Below, piece after piece: positions 6,880-15,011 of a DNA stretch of 64,000 nt. The first letter of the stretch is position 1, and each line of letters starts with the position of its first letter. Both the position numbers and the translations under genes were made by a program. The stretch is from Jeotgalibaca porci (GTDB lineage: Bacteria; Bacillota; Bacilli; Lactobacillales; Aerococcaceae): assembly GCF_011299095.1 (NCBI RefSeq), contig NZ_CP049889.1, positions 1,406,501 to 1,470,500 on the forward strand, in the 5' to 3' direction. The notes beneath the pieces were generated by a model, which was given only the letters and a program-made list of their open reading frames with translations, was not told the DNA's origin and did not search any database.

Positions 6880-8712
6880 CTACGCGGACACGAGCGTCCT
6901 ATCCTCATTGAGGTACGGCTTGAACTGGGTTTCGTACATCAATTTGTACATCCCGTCATTTTGAAGCAGCTGTTGGTGTGTGCCGCGTTCGACTTCTTTT
7001 CCATCTTCCAACACGAGGATTTTATCGGCGGACATAATGGTCGACAAGCGGTGCGCAATGACCAGGCTGGTTTTATTTTTCAATAAAGAGCTTAATGCTT
7101 CTTGAATCAAGCCTTCAGAAAGAGAATCCAAGCTGGAGGTTGCTTCATCCAGAATCAGAATTTTTGGATCTTTCAGGAACACGCGGGCGATGGAGAGTCG
7201 TTGTTTTTCACCGCCGGACAACTTAATGCCGCGGTTTCCGACTTCAGTATCATAACCGTCCGGAAGGTTGGAAATAAAGGTGTGGATGTTGGCTTCTTTA
7301 CAGGCTTGGATGAGTTCTTCTTCCGTCGCATCGCTCTTGGCGTACAGCAAGTTGTCGCGTATGGATGCGTTGAAGAGGTACGTTTCTTGAGTCACCATTC
7401 CGATGTTTTGTCTCAGGAAATGAAGGTCCAAATCGCGAATGTCATGACCGCCCATCTTAATCTCGCCGCCAGTTACATCATAAAGACGGGGAATAAGATT
7501 GAAAATAGTTGATTTACCAGCGCCGGAAGGACCGACAATCGCGAGCGTTTCGCCCTCGTTAACTTGGAAATTGATACCTTTGAGAATAGGAGATTGTTCG
7601 TTGTAATGGAACGTGACAGCGTTAAAGCTGAGGTCACCGGTAAGAGTGGTTGGAAGCGTCGCATCGGGTTTATTTTCAATATCTACCGGCATATCTAAAT
7701 AATCGAAGATACGCGTGAAGAGGGCGAGGGAGCGGATGAATTCAATGTGAATGTCCATTAACTGCATCAACGGTCGGTACATGCGTGACATCAACGCAAC
7801 CAAAACAGTGATATCACCGACTGTCAGACCCTGGTGATTATTTACGAGTAGCATGAAGCCACCGACTAAGTAAATGAACATCGGACCGGCTTCAACGAAC
7901 GTTTGGGCAATCATTCTGAACCAGCGGCCGACTGTTGCCTCTTTGATTTTAACCGTAGTCAGATTTTCGTTGATTGAACTGTAGCGCGCGTACTCCGCTT
8001 CTTCTTTGGTAAATAATTTAACGAGTTGCTGACCGCTGACGCTCAATGTTTCGTTTAAGAGCTCATTGGCTTCATCGTTTAAATCTTGGGATTCGTTGGT
8101 TAGTTCCCAACGCTTTTTGCCGACTAATTTAATCGGGAAAATTAATAGCGGAACAATGAGAATGGCCACGATTGCTAAGGCGCCGTTCATTTGGAACATG
8201 GCAATCATGGAAGTGGTAAGTGTTGCGAGATTGGCGATGGTTTGGGTTAGGGTTCCGGTCACGAAGCTTTGGACACCACTGATGTCGCTGGTCATCCGTG
8301 TGATGATTTCGCCTTGTTTACCGGAAGAATAAAAGCCTTGCGAGAGTTTCTGAAGGTGGCCGTACATGTGGTTACGCATATCTTTTCCAATGTTTTGAGA
8401 TAGCCAGGAGCCGAGGTAGCTTTGAAGGAGACCGACCAGACCTGTTAAAATCAAAACGAGAAATGATGCGGCAATGAGGGTGACAAGTTTGGTAAAGTTT
8501 CCGCCGATAAAGCCTTCGTCGATAATCCGACCGGTCAGCATGGAGGGCAGAACACCGAGGAGAGAAGCAAAGAGAATAACCAGAATACTTAAGCCGACTT
8601 GAAGTTGATAAGGTTTCAAATATAAATAGATGCGTTTCAGTAATTGGCTTGTGACTTTTGGTGGCTGCGCAGTAATTTCTTTGTCTAGTTCTCTTGTGTT
8701 GATTCTTCTCAA
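6880..8712 (-). CDS. ABC exporter, fused permease and ATPase (multidrug/lipid type)
   Basis: A 610-residue half-transporter. The N-terminal part has six membrane helices (first about residues 38-60). The nucleotide-binding domain has Walker A GPSGAGKSTI (about residue 400), Q-loop VTQETYLF, signature LSGGEKQR and Walker B LILDEATSSLD. This is the MsbA/LmrA/BmrA architecture, which exports drugs or lipids as a dimer. Translation begins at TTG 8712, 9 bases after GAGGAG. It lies 17 bases downstream of a MarR-family gene on the same transcript. Induction of a drug pump by ligand release of MarR is the likely logic. Confidence 0.88.
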   Translation of the reverse strand: MRRINTRELDKEITAQPPKVTSQLLKRIYLYLKPYQLQVGLSILVILFASLLGVLPSMLTGRIIDEGFIGGNFTKLVTLIAASFLVLILTGLVGLLQSYLGSWLSQNIGKDMRNHMYGHLQKLSQGFYSSGKQGEIITRMTSDISGVQSFVTGTLTQTIANLATLTTSMIAMFQMNGALAIVAILIVPLLIFPIKLVGKKRWELTNESQDLNDEANELLNETLSVSGQQLVKLFTKEEAEYARYSSINENLTTVKIKEATVGRWFRMIAQTFVEAGPMFIYLVGGFMLLVNNHQGLTVGDITVLVALMSRMYRPLMQLMDIHIEFIRSLALFTRIFDYLDMPVDIENKPDATLPTTLTGDLSFNAVTFHYNEQSPILKGINFQVNEGETLAIVGPSGAGKSTIFNLIPRLYDVTGGEIKMGGHDIRDLDLHFLRQNIGMVTQETYLFNASIRDNLLYAKSDATEEELIQACKEANIHTFISNLPDGYDTEVGNRGIKLSGGEKQRLSIARVFLKDPKILILDEATSSLDSLSEGLIQEALSSLLKNKTSLVIAHRLSTIMSADKILVLEDGKEVERGTHQQLLQNDGMYKLMYETQFKPYLNEDRTLVSA

Positions 8713-8729
8713 TCAATCACGCTCCTCTA

Positions 8730-9164
8730 TTAAAGTTCCCAACCTTGTTCATCGATAACTATTTCCAGTGCGTCCAATACGCGGATAAAAGCCTGGATGT
8801 CCTGTTCATCGACCCGACTCACCAGCGTTTGAATAAGCTTTTCCTGTTGGGCTTTTTTCTCTGCGGCCATCTTTCGGCCTTCATTACTCAAGGTAATAAA
8901 AACATTGCGGCGATCTTCAGGTGAAATTTTACGTTCAATCAGGTTTTTAGCTTCCAGTTTATTGAGAATAGTCGTGATACGGGGCGTAGAGACATTCATC
9001 ATTTTTCCGAGCTCGCTGGGAATGACGTTAGTGTCATTGTCATAGAGGTAAGAAAGAACGATGCCGGTTCCGCGCCCAGTTTTTTGTTGGGAGCGACGTT
9101 GTAGCTTTAAGCGATTGATGTGTGTGAGGATTTCAGTGACAGGGGTATTCGGATTGTTTTCCAT
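8730..9164 (-). CDS. MarR-family transcriptional regulator
   Basis: The 144-residue protein has a winged helix: helix-turn-helix VIPSELGKMMNVSTPRITTIL, followed by NKLEAKNLIERK and the wing SPEDRRNVFITLSNEG, where the DxR motif of MarR proteins is intact. Dimerisation helices lie at both ends. It is the first gene of an operon with the ABC exporter and probably represses its own promoter through the palindrome at 9189-9201. The inducer is unknown. Confidence 0.9.
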   Translation of the reverse strand: MENNPNTPVTEILTHINRLKLQRRSQQKTGRGTGIVLSYLYDNDTNVIPSELGKMMNVSTPRITTILNKLEAKNLIERKISPEDRRNVFITLSNEGRKMAAEKKAQQEKLIQTLVSRVDEQDIQAFIRVLDALEIVIDEQGWEL

Positions 9165-9182
9165 CGAACCATCCTTTCGTTC

Positions 9183-9241
9183 ATAGTTGTTAATGATTAA
9201 CTTGTGTTAACTATTATAAATGATTAAGTATGCTTTGTCAA
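9183..9241 (-). promoter_or_regulatory. MarR-exporter promoter and operator
   Basis: On the minus strand a consensus TTGACA (9236-9241) and TATAAT (9213-9218) are separated by exactly 17 bases. Just downstream lies GTTAATGATTAAC (9189-9201), a perfect 13-base palindrome. It is bracketed by ATAGTT (9183-9188) and AACTAT (9209-9214). Placement over the transcription start suits MarR repression. Confidence 0.8.
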
Positions 9242-9575
9242 GGTGGAGAGCATTATGAAGCGTTAGCTCCCCAGTACTTTTGGGAAATCGATAAGGTGGT
9301 GAAAGATTTCCGAGAGCGTTAAGAAGCATTGAATAAGTTTAGTAATATTGAGATAATAAAAATAAAATGAAATATCCGTTTGGCTCAGTGCAGATAGAGG
9401 ATAAGGGAGTCATTCAAGCTATACTTACTGTAGGCATTGATGGGATTGAATATAAAGTCATTTTTATGCAAACAATACGATAACAAAAAAGCAAGGAGAA
9501 CTGCATAATGATTCCTAGAAATGATGAAAAGTGAACGTATGTAGGAGTCTTATATAATAATTAAGGAGGAACAGT
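9242..9575 (+). other. Region upstream of mcrB with gene remnants
   Basis: There is no complete gene. One frame reads an interrupted peptide (ALAPQYFWEIDKVVKDFRER, stop, EALNKF). Another holds a 38-codon ORF at 9367-9483 without a binding site. An 8-codon ORF (ATG 9508, MIPRNDEK) does follow AAGGAG at a good distance, ending just before the probable mcrB promoter (TATAAT at 9553-9558). These look like debris left by insertion or replacement at the edge of a defence locus. Confidence 0.4.
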
Positions 9576-11819
9576 ATGGAAAAAAATATTGAAGAAATAG
9601 TTGGTTTCCTGTGTCAACAATACGAGCGTTTAAAAAGTTCTATAAATTTTGTGAACGATGATTTATTAGCAGAACAACGCAATTATTTTACAACCAAATT
9701 TTCGAAAGAAGTATTAAAGAGGATGACACCGGAGGAAGCTCTTGAAAATTTGATGAACTCAAAAAATAGAGATAGTCTGGTTTATCATTTGGAATTTAAA
9801 AATGATGAGGATTTCAATACAAGTAACTTTGGCGGCATCGGTGGGGGAACGGCTGGTAAATTCACGATTTTTCATTCTAATAAGTTCAGTCAATGGGTAA
9901 AATGGGAGGGGAATTCTCAAGTTCCTATTTCCGATCAGGCGGCACAAGAAAGAGCTTATGAAATTAGCCAAAACCTAGTTAAACTACATCATCACATTGA
10001 AAATAGCCCGCATGAAACTTTAGAGGATATTCGCGAAATGGTTAGAGCAATCGAAGCGGATCAAGAACTTGTTCGCTTTTATCAATATGGGTGGGTTCAT
10101 AAATATTTCCATCTTTTTTATCCAGAAAAAGTTACAGATTTTTCCTCAACGAACACTTTCAGATCCTTATTGGTAAAGCTCAAGCATCCATTTGTAAATG
10201 AAATTTCGGTGGAGGAAGAAAACAACACCTATATTCTTGACTTCCTTTATAACGAACTTGTAAAAAGGATTGGCTTGACACATCCAAATTTAAGCAAAAT
10301 TATTTATTCCGTCTTCGAGTTAGGTTCAACAAATTACTATAAAGTGGAACTCAACAAATATTCTGTCTCAGACCTTGATAAAATGATTCACTCAGAGTAT
10401 TTCTTTCCACCTATAAAATTAAACAGAGACTTGTCTGACTTTACCTCTACAAAAGAGTTGAGGGAATTTACAAAAGAAATTGATTATCGTGAGTATAGTG
10501 CTACTCAAATCAACTCATTAACGATAGGCCTGAAGCGTAACGATGTACTTTTGCTTGTTGATGAGCGGGAAGCTAAGTATGTTGGCGTCTTAAAGGGGGA
10601 GTATGAATTTATAAGCGAGGAAGCCTTTCAACACCGTGTGCCCATTGTTTGGCACAAAGTCAAAGATACTTTTGAAATCAGTGGAAAAGTGCCAAAACTA
10701 ATCAACAGAATCTACCCTATAAAAGATCAAGTAAACGTGGAACTGGCAGTTGAGAAGGGCGACACGGTTTCTTCTACAATCTTGCCAAACAGAAAAGAGG
10801 TAAAACCGCTTAAAGGGATTATGAGAGAAATCAATTCGCTGCTAATGAAGAAGAAACAGGTTATCCTAACAGGCGCACCGGGAACCGGTAAATCGTATTG
10901 GGCCTTAAATACTGTCTATGAATTAGTGGCTAGACAAAATTATCAGAATAGTTTTGTTAATTTGCAGCCTGAGGAACAAAAACAAGTTAAAAATTCAACA
11001 CAAATCAAAGTAGTTGTCATGCACTCGAATTACGGTTATGAAGAATTTGTAGAAGGTTTACGCCCTGAGAATGTCAATGGTGAGTTAGTTTTCAATGTAA
11101 AAGATGGTGTGCTAAAAGAATTTGCCAATGAAGCTATTTTGGAACCTGACAAAAATTATTACTTAATTTTGGACGAAATTAATCGGACAGACCTGACGAA
11201 AGTTTTTGGTGAATTGATTTACTCCATCGAAAACACGAAACGCGGTGAATACATAGAACTTTCTGTTTCAAAAGATAGATTTACTATGCCTAGCAATCTC
11301 TACATAATTGGAACCATGAACAATGCTGACAAATCAGTCTCAATGATTGATTTAGCTTTAAGACGTAGATTTGGTTTTATAAACTTGGAGACAGATTACG
11401 AACTAATTAATCAAGTTATCCAAGAAAATCCTATTTTAGTAGACGAGGAAGATGTTGTTGATGAAAATATGGATCCAGAAAGTTCAACAAGAGGAGCTGA
11501 AATCAACATCAGTGATTGGTTGCTGGCTGTTAATGAAAGAATTATAGATACATTAGGCTCTGAAGGTAAGGATTTACAAATTGGGCACTCATATTTCTTA
11601 TCAAAGGGTGATGTTATTTCTGAACCCGCACAGTTAGTCGATGTCATTAAATATGAGGTCATTCCATTGCTAGAAGAGTATACCTACAATAATACGGAGC
11701 AACTAAAAAGAATATTAGGGCGGAAGATTTTCGACTCATCTAACCGTCTTAAGAAAGATTTACTTACAGAAGCTAAATTTGCTGATTTGGTTGAAGCCTT
11801 GGATGAACAGGTGTTGTAA
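9576..11819 (+). CDS. McrB-like AAA+ GTPase of a type IV restriction system
   Basis: This is the 747-residue motor subunit. Residues about 315-365 (NDVLLLVDEREAKYVGVL to HRVPIVWHKV) resemble an EVE/PUA-like module that could read a modified base. The AAA+ domain has Walker A GAPGTGKS (about residue 433), Walker B LILDEINRTD (about 530) and the McrB-type GTMNNADKSV motif that replaces the usual sensor and confers GTP use. An arginine-rich RRRF follows. In E. coli, McrB rings bind methylated DNA and activate McrC. The long N-terminus here is unlike E. coli McrB, so the recognised modification is unknown. It overlaps mcrC by one base (TAATG). Confidence 0.88.
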   Translation: MEKNIEEIVGFLCQQYERLKSSINFVNDDLLAEQRNYFTTKFSKEVLKRMTPEEALENLMNSKNRDSLVYHLEFKNDEDFNTSNFGGIGGGTAGKFTIFHSNKFSQWVKWEGNSQVPISDQAAQERAYEISQNLVKLHHHIENSPHETLEDIREMVRAIEADQELVRFYQYGWVHKYFHLFYPEKVTDFSSTNTFRSLLVKLKHPFVNEISVEEENNTYILDFLYNELVKRIGLTHPNLSKIIYSVFELGSTNYYKVELNKYSVSDLDKMIHSEYFFPPIKLNRDLSDFTSTKELREFTKEIDYREYSATQINSLTIGLKRNDVLLLVDEREAKYVGVLKGEYEFISEEAFQHRVPIVWHKVKDTFEISGKVPKLINRIYPIKDQVNVELAVEKGDTVSSTILPNRKEVKPLKGIMREINSLLMKKKQVILTGAPGTGKSYWALNTVYELVARQNYQNSFVNLQPEEQKQVKNSTQIKVVVMHSNYGYEEFVEGLRPENVNGELVFNVKDGVLKEFANEAILEPDKNYYLILDEINRTDLTKVFGELIYSIENTKRGEYIELSVSKDRFTMPSNLYIIGTMNNADKSVSMIDLALRRRFGFINLETDYELINQVIQENPILVDEEDVVDENMDPESSTRGAEINISDWLLAVNERIIDTLGSEGKDLQIGHSYFLSKGDVISEPAQLVDVIKYEVIPLLEEYTYNNTEQLKRILGRKIFDSSNRLKKDLLTEAKFADLVEALDEQVL

Positions 11820-13063
11820 TGGTGTTGGAAACGATACGATTAAAAGAATGGGAAACAGTCAGACTCTCAGAATATGATAGCTTAACTTTACAAAGATTGC
11901 TTGATTTACAAAAGAGAAACATTATAAAAACGAGTCTTACTGAGCAGGGGATTTTGGTTACTGCTAACTCGAATGTTGGCTTTGAGACAAATGAATCTTT
12001 TAGTTTGTTCATTGAGCCAAAAGTCTCATCTATCTCCATGATAAAAATGATAGGATTCCTCCATGGATTTATCCCGACGAATGAAGAAAACTTGGCTCAT
12101 TTAGGTTCAGGAAAGTCATCTTTTCTGGATTTATTAATATTGCAATGGGTGGACTTAATTGAGAAGTTAAGTTCTAAAATGAGGAAAAATTATATTACGA
12201 TACAAAATCGTGAAAGTTATATTAAAGGGAAAATTAACAGTAAAGAATTAGCGAAACAAGGCGTTGTTACATCTCATACGCCTATTGAATACCAGGTGCT
12301 CGAACTCGATCAACCGTTGAACCAAATGATTAAAGCTGGTCTGCTTTACTTTAAAAAGGGGACTAGTAATCCCTTTATAATAAATAAAGTTAACTTACTA
12401 TTACGAAAATATACATTAGTTTCAAGTATCCCTCTTAGTAGTCAGTTACTTGATAGGCTATTATCGCGGTTAACAAGACTAGAAGAAGTATATAAAATAC
12501 CGCTTGAGTACTTAAATTGGTTACTTTCAATTACTGGAATTGCACGAGGCAACCAGCTTGGGAAATCTATGTGGATCAATATGAACGCATTATTTCAAAA
12601 CTACTTAACCAAGGTTTTTACAATCTATGCTCCAGAATATCGTTTCATGTCAGAAGTCTCAAATCGTACCATTTTCAAATATGAAAATGACTCTAATCCC
12701 TTCAATAAAGCGGCGATTTCTATCCGTCCGGATTTGATGGTTTTCCAAGCAAGTAATTTAATCAGGATTATCGATTTTAAGTACAAAGACTTAGTCAAAA
12801 ATAACGTTTCTACCTCCGACCTATATCAGCTTTCAAATTATGGTTTTTCTATTGGTGAAGGTAAAGTTCACCCAATTATATTGTATCCGAGCATTCAGGA
12901 TGTCCCTGACCAAAAAATTCTAGTAAATATACCCATTCTCGAAAGTAAGCAACGGATTATCTTACGTAGCGTGAATTTGGTGGAGTTAGAGAGGTTTATC
13001 GAGACAGGAGATTATGGAGGAATGGTACAGTTCGCTCATGAGATGTTGGGAAAAAGTAAGTGA
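11819..13063 (+). CDS. McrC-like nuclease subunit
   Basis: The 414-residue protein begins with the beta-rich N-terminal region that plugs the McrB ring (LKEWETVRLSEYD). It ends in a PD-(D/E)xK nuclease fold: AAISIRPDLMVF (Asp about 304), then IRIIDFKYKD (Asp about 318, Lys about 320). The motif NYITIQNRESYIKGKI in the middle is typical of McrC (5-methylcytosine restriction component). It cuts DNA only when assembled with the translocating McrB hexamer. The ATG start shares a base with the mcrB stop, so the two are made together. Confidence 0.88.
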   Translation: MVLETIRLKEWETVRLSEYDSLTLQRLLDLQKRNIIKTSLTEQGILVTANSNVGFETNESFSLFIEPKVSSISMIKMIGFLHGFIPTNEENLAHLGSGKSSFLDLLILQWVDLIEKLSSKMRKNYITIQNRESYIKGKINSKELAKQGVVTSHTPIEYQVLELDQPLNQMIKAGLLYFKKGTSNPFIINKVNLLLRKYTLVSSIPLSSQLLDRLLSRLTRLEEVYKIPLEYLNWLLSITGIARGNQLGKSMWINMNALFQNYLTKVFTIYAPEYRFMSEVSNRTIFKYENDSNPFNKAAISIRPDLMVFQASNLIRIIDFKYKDLVKNNVSTSDLYQLSNYGFSIGEGKVHPIILYPSIQDVPDQKILVNIPILESKQRIILRSVNLVELERFIETGDYGGMVQFAHEMLGKSK

Positions 13064-13115
13064 TTATGTAAAAGTTAAACAGTCAGTTATTATCACTGAA
13101 GGGTGAGGTGATTTG

Positions 13116-14840
13116 ATGAAATTTAATAAAACAGAAGGTTCTTTAGTCCATGATGAGAAGCGGTCCCCCCTTTTATCAACAGAAAATGGAGTAGAACTAC
13201 CGACAGAGCTTATTACCCGTTTTGAACTTTATCCAGAAAATAAGCGGCGCCCCGTTAACAAAACATTGTTTAAAAATGATTATTTTAAATTAACGTACGA
13301 TATGAAGAAAAAAGATTTGGCTATATCATCCAGAGGAGACATAGTCTATTCTGCTATTCCTTATGATACATCTAGGAATTATATTCAACGTGCAGCCATT
13401 CAGTATTTACTTTATCCAGAAGAGGCACGTGAGTATATCAGAAGTCATAAAGTAAATTTAGAAACGTATATTATGCCTAGCATTTTTCAAGTAACAAAGA
13501 AACGTGTAGGTAAAGACTCTTTTGAAGTTAAACAAGCATATAATGCAATATTTCAAAATCCGTTATTTGAGATTCAAATTCTTGGGCGACTACTACAGCA
13601 TGATGAGACTGGACCAATTTCCGCAAACCTGCCAGGTAAGTTCTTGTTTAATGAAAATATACATACAGGAATATCGGAGTATATTTTTGAATATCTGAAC
13701 TTTGTTATTCAACTCACTAAATCATTACCCATAGCAACTGATGGAAAAAGCGTTGAGTTGTTGGAAACCAATTTAATGAATCAATCTTTTGCTGATAGCA
13801 GGGATAAGGATAGTTTTTTAACATATGAATCAAATACTGAAATTGCAATAAGCTTACTACCACAAGAAGTAAAACTAAGTATAGAAAAATCAATTCTCAT
13901 TTCTAAAAAGGCCATTCCTGCAATAAATAAGCCACTTTTAAAATCGAAATACGGGGAAGAGCTTTCCCGTGTTAGAAAAACCTATATTGCGCATAGTGTT
14001 CATCCGAAAGAGTCAGAAAGGTATTTTGAAAATGTCCTTTCTACAGAGAATACAAATTTAATTAATGTTGTCTCCGATATACATGCAAGTGATGGACGAC
14101 TTCCGTTTTCTAACAAGAATTTTAACATATTGGTTGGAGATGTCTCCGACTCTCATGTTTCAAATAAAGAAATAAAAGGTATTTATGTTATTGGAAATCA
14201 TGAATTAGTAGACGTGCTACCGAGGAGTAGAGAGGAACTTCAAACTAAAAAGTGGAGACCATTTTTGAGGAGTGACTGGTTTAAACAACTATTAGCTGAT
14301 CCAGACGAATCGTGGTACATGTTGCCTGTGGGAAGCCATAGGTTTTACGAGGTAGCAAAGGAAGAACTTGAAAAACGATTCCCGCAAGTAAAAGTGCTGC
14401 ATAATAGTAGTATGGTTCATGAAGGAGTCCAATATATAGGGCTCACAATACCTGTTGTTTTAGTTAAAAGAAAGAAAGAACAACAAAAATTTATTCTCAA
14501 AACCTTAAAGAAATTGCTTAATAAGGACTATGATATTCCAACAGTAGTTATCTCACATGCACCACTGTTTAACGAATTAAATATGCTCTCAATGAAAAGT
14601 AATGCATATAATAATGATTATTATTGTTCAGAGCCCAAAATTGAAAAACTATTTAAGGAACACAATATCATAGGAGCCATACACGGTCATCATCATATAC
14701 CAGCATCATCTGGACGAAGCAAAGTTGTGAAGTTTGCAGGTAAAGAAATTTTTGTGGTGTGCTCAATTTACTCAAAAATAAATACAGGATTTGAATTGGT
14801 GGATTTGGTAAATTCTAACTATCAAATTAAGGAACTTTAA
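13116..14840 (+). CDS. Two-domain metallophosphoesterase linked to McrBC
   Basis: The protein has 574 residues. The N-terminal about 310 residues match nothing I know. They carry no membrane segment and contain a helical stretch of about 100 residues. The C-terminal half is a complete calcineurin-like phosphoesterase: VVSDIHASDG (about residue 318), LVGDVSD, VIGNHELVD (about 360), VISHAP (about 479) and IHGHHH (about 523), so all metal ligands are present. It starts 52 bases after mcrC on the same strand, at ATG 13116 behind GAGGTGAT. Its codon use is A+T-rich like mcrBC. It is probably co-transcribed and may act as an extra nuclease, phosphatase or regulator of the restriction system (inference). 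Confidence 0.8.
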   Translation: MKFNKTEGSLVHDEKRSPLLSTENGVELPTELITRFELYPENKRRPVNKTLFKNDYFKLTYDMKKKDLAISSRGDIVYSAIPYDTSRNYIQRAAIQYLLYPEEAREYIRSHKVNLETYIMPSIFQVTKKRVGKDSFEVKQAYNAIFQNPLFEIQILGRLLQHDETGPISANLPGKFLFNENIHTGISEYIFEYLNFVIQLTKSLPIATDGKSVELLETNLMNQSFADSRDKDSFLTYESNTEIAISLLPQEVKLSIEKSILISKKAIPAINKPLLKSKYGEELSRVRKTYIAHSVHPKESERYFENVLSTENTNLINVVSDIHASDGRLPFSNKNFNILVGDVSDSHVSNKEIKGIYVIGNHELVDVLPRSREELQTKKWRPFLRSDWFKQLLADPDESWYMLPVGSHRFYEVAKEELEKRFPQVKVLHNSSMVHEGVQYIGLTIPVVLVKRKKEQQKFILKTLKKLLNKDYDIPTVVISHAPLFNELNMLSMKSNAYNNDYYCSEPKIEKLFKEHNIIGAIHGHHHIPASSGRSKVVKFAGKEIFVVCSIYSKINTGFELVDLVNSNYQIKEL

Positions 14841-14884
14841 GTCTTAGTTAAGGAAAAGAAGGGAAATTTTTCCAAATATTTGCT

Positions 14885-15005
14885 TCGTAAACGTGCTCAA
14901 AAAGGCAGCCCCGGCGTCACTTCGCGAATAATGCTCAGATGGTCGCAGACCATCTTCCACTTATTCGCTCCAGTGATCCGGGGCTAAACGCCTTTTTTCC
15001 CACTC
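14885..15005. repeat. Intergenic hairpin element, copy 1
   Basis: A 121-base element whose ends pair: AAAAAGGC with GCCTTTTTT, then GCCCCGG with CCGGGGC, GTCACT with AGTGA, and GCGAATAA with TTATTCGC, around an inner ATGGTC/GACCAT hairpin. Reverse-complemented, its ends (GAGTGGGAAAAAAGGC and GCCTTTTTGAGCACGTTTACG) and core match the larger element at 54653-54891. It lies between convergent genes and has T-runs on both strands, so it may also work as a two-way terminator. Confidence 0.8.
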
Positions 15006-15011
15006 TGTTTC

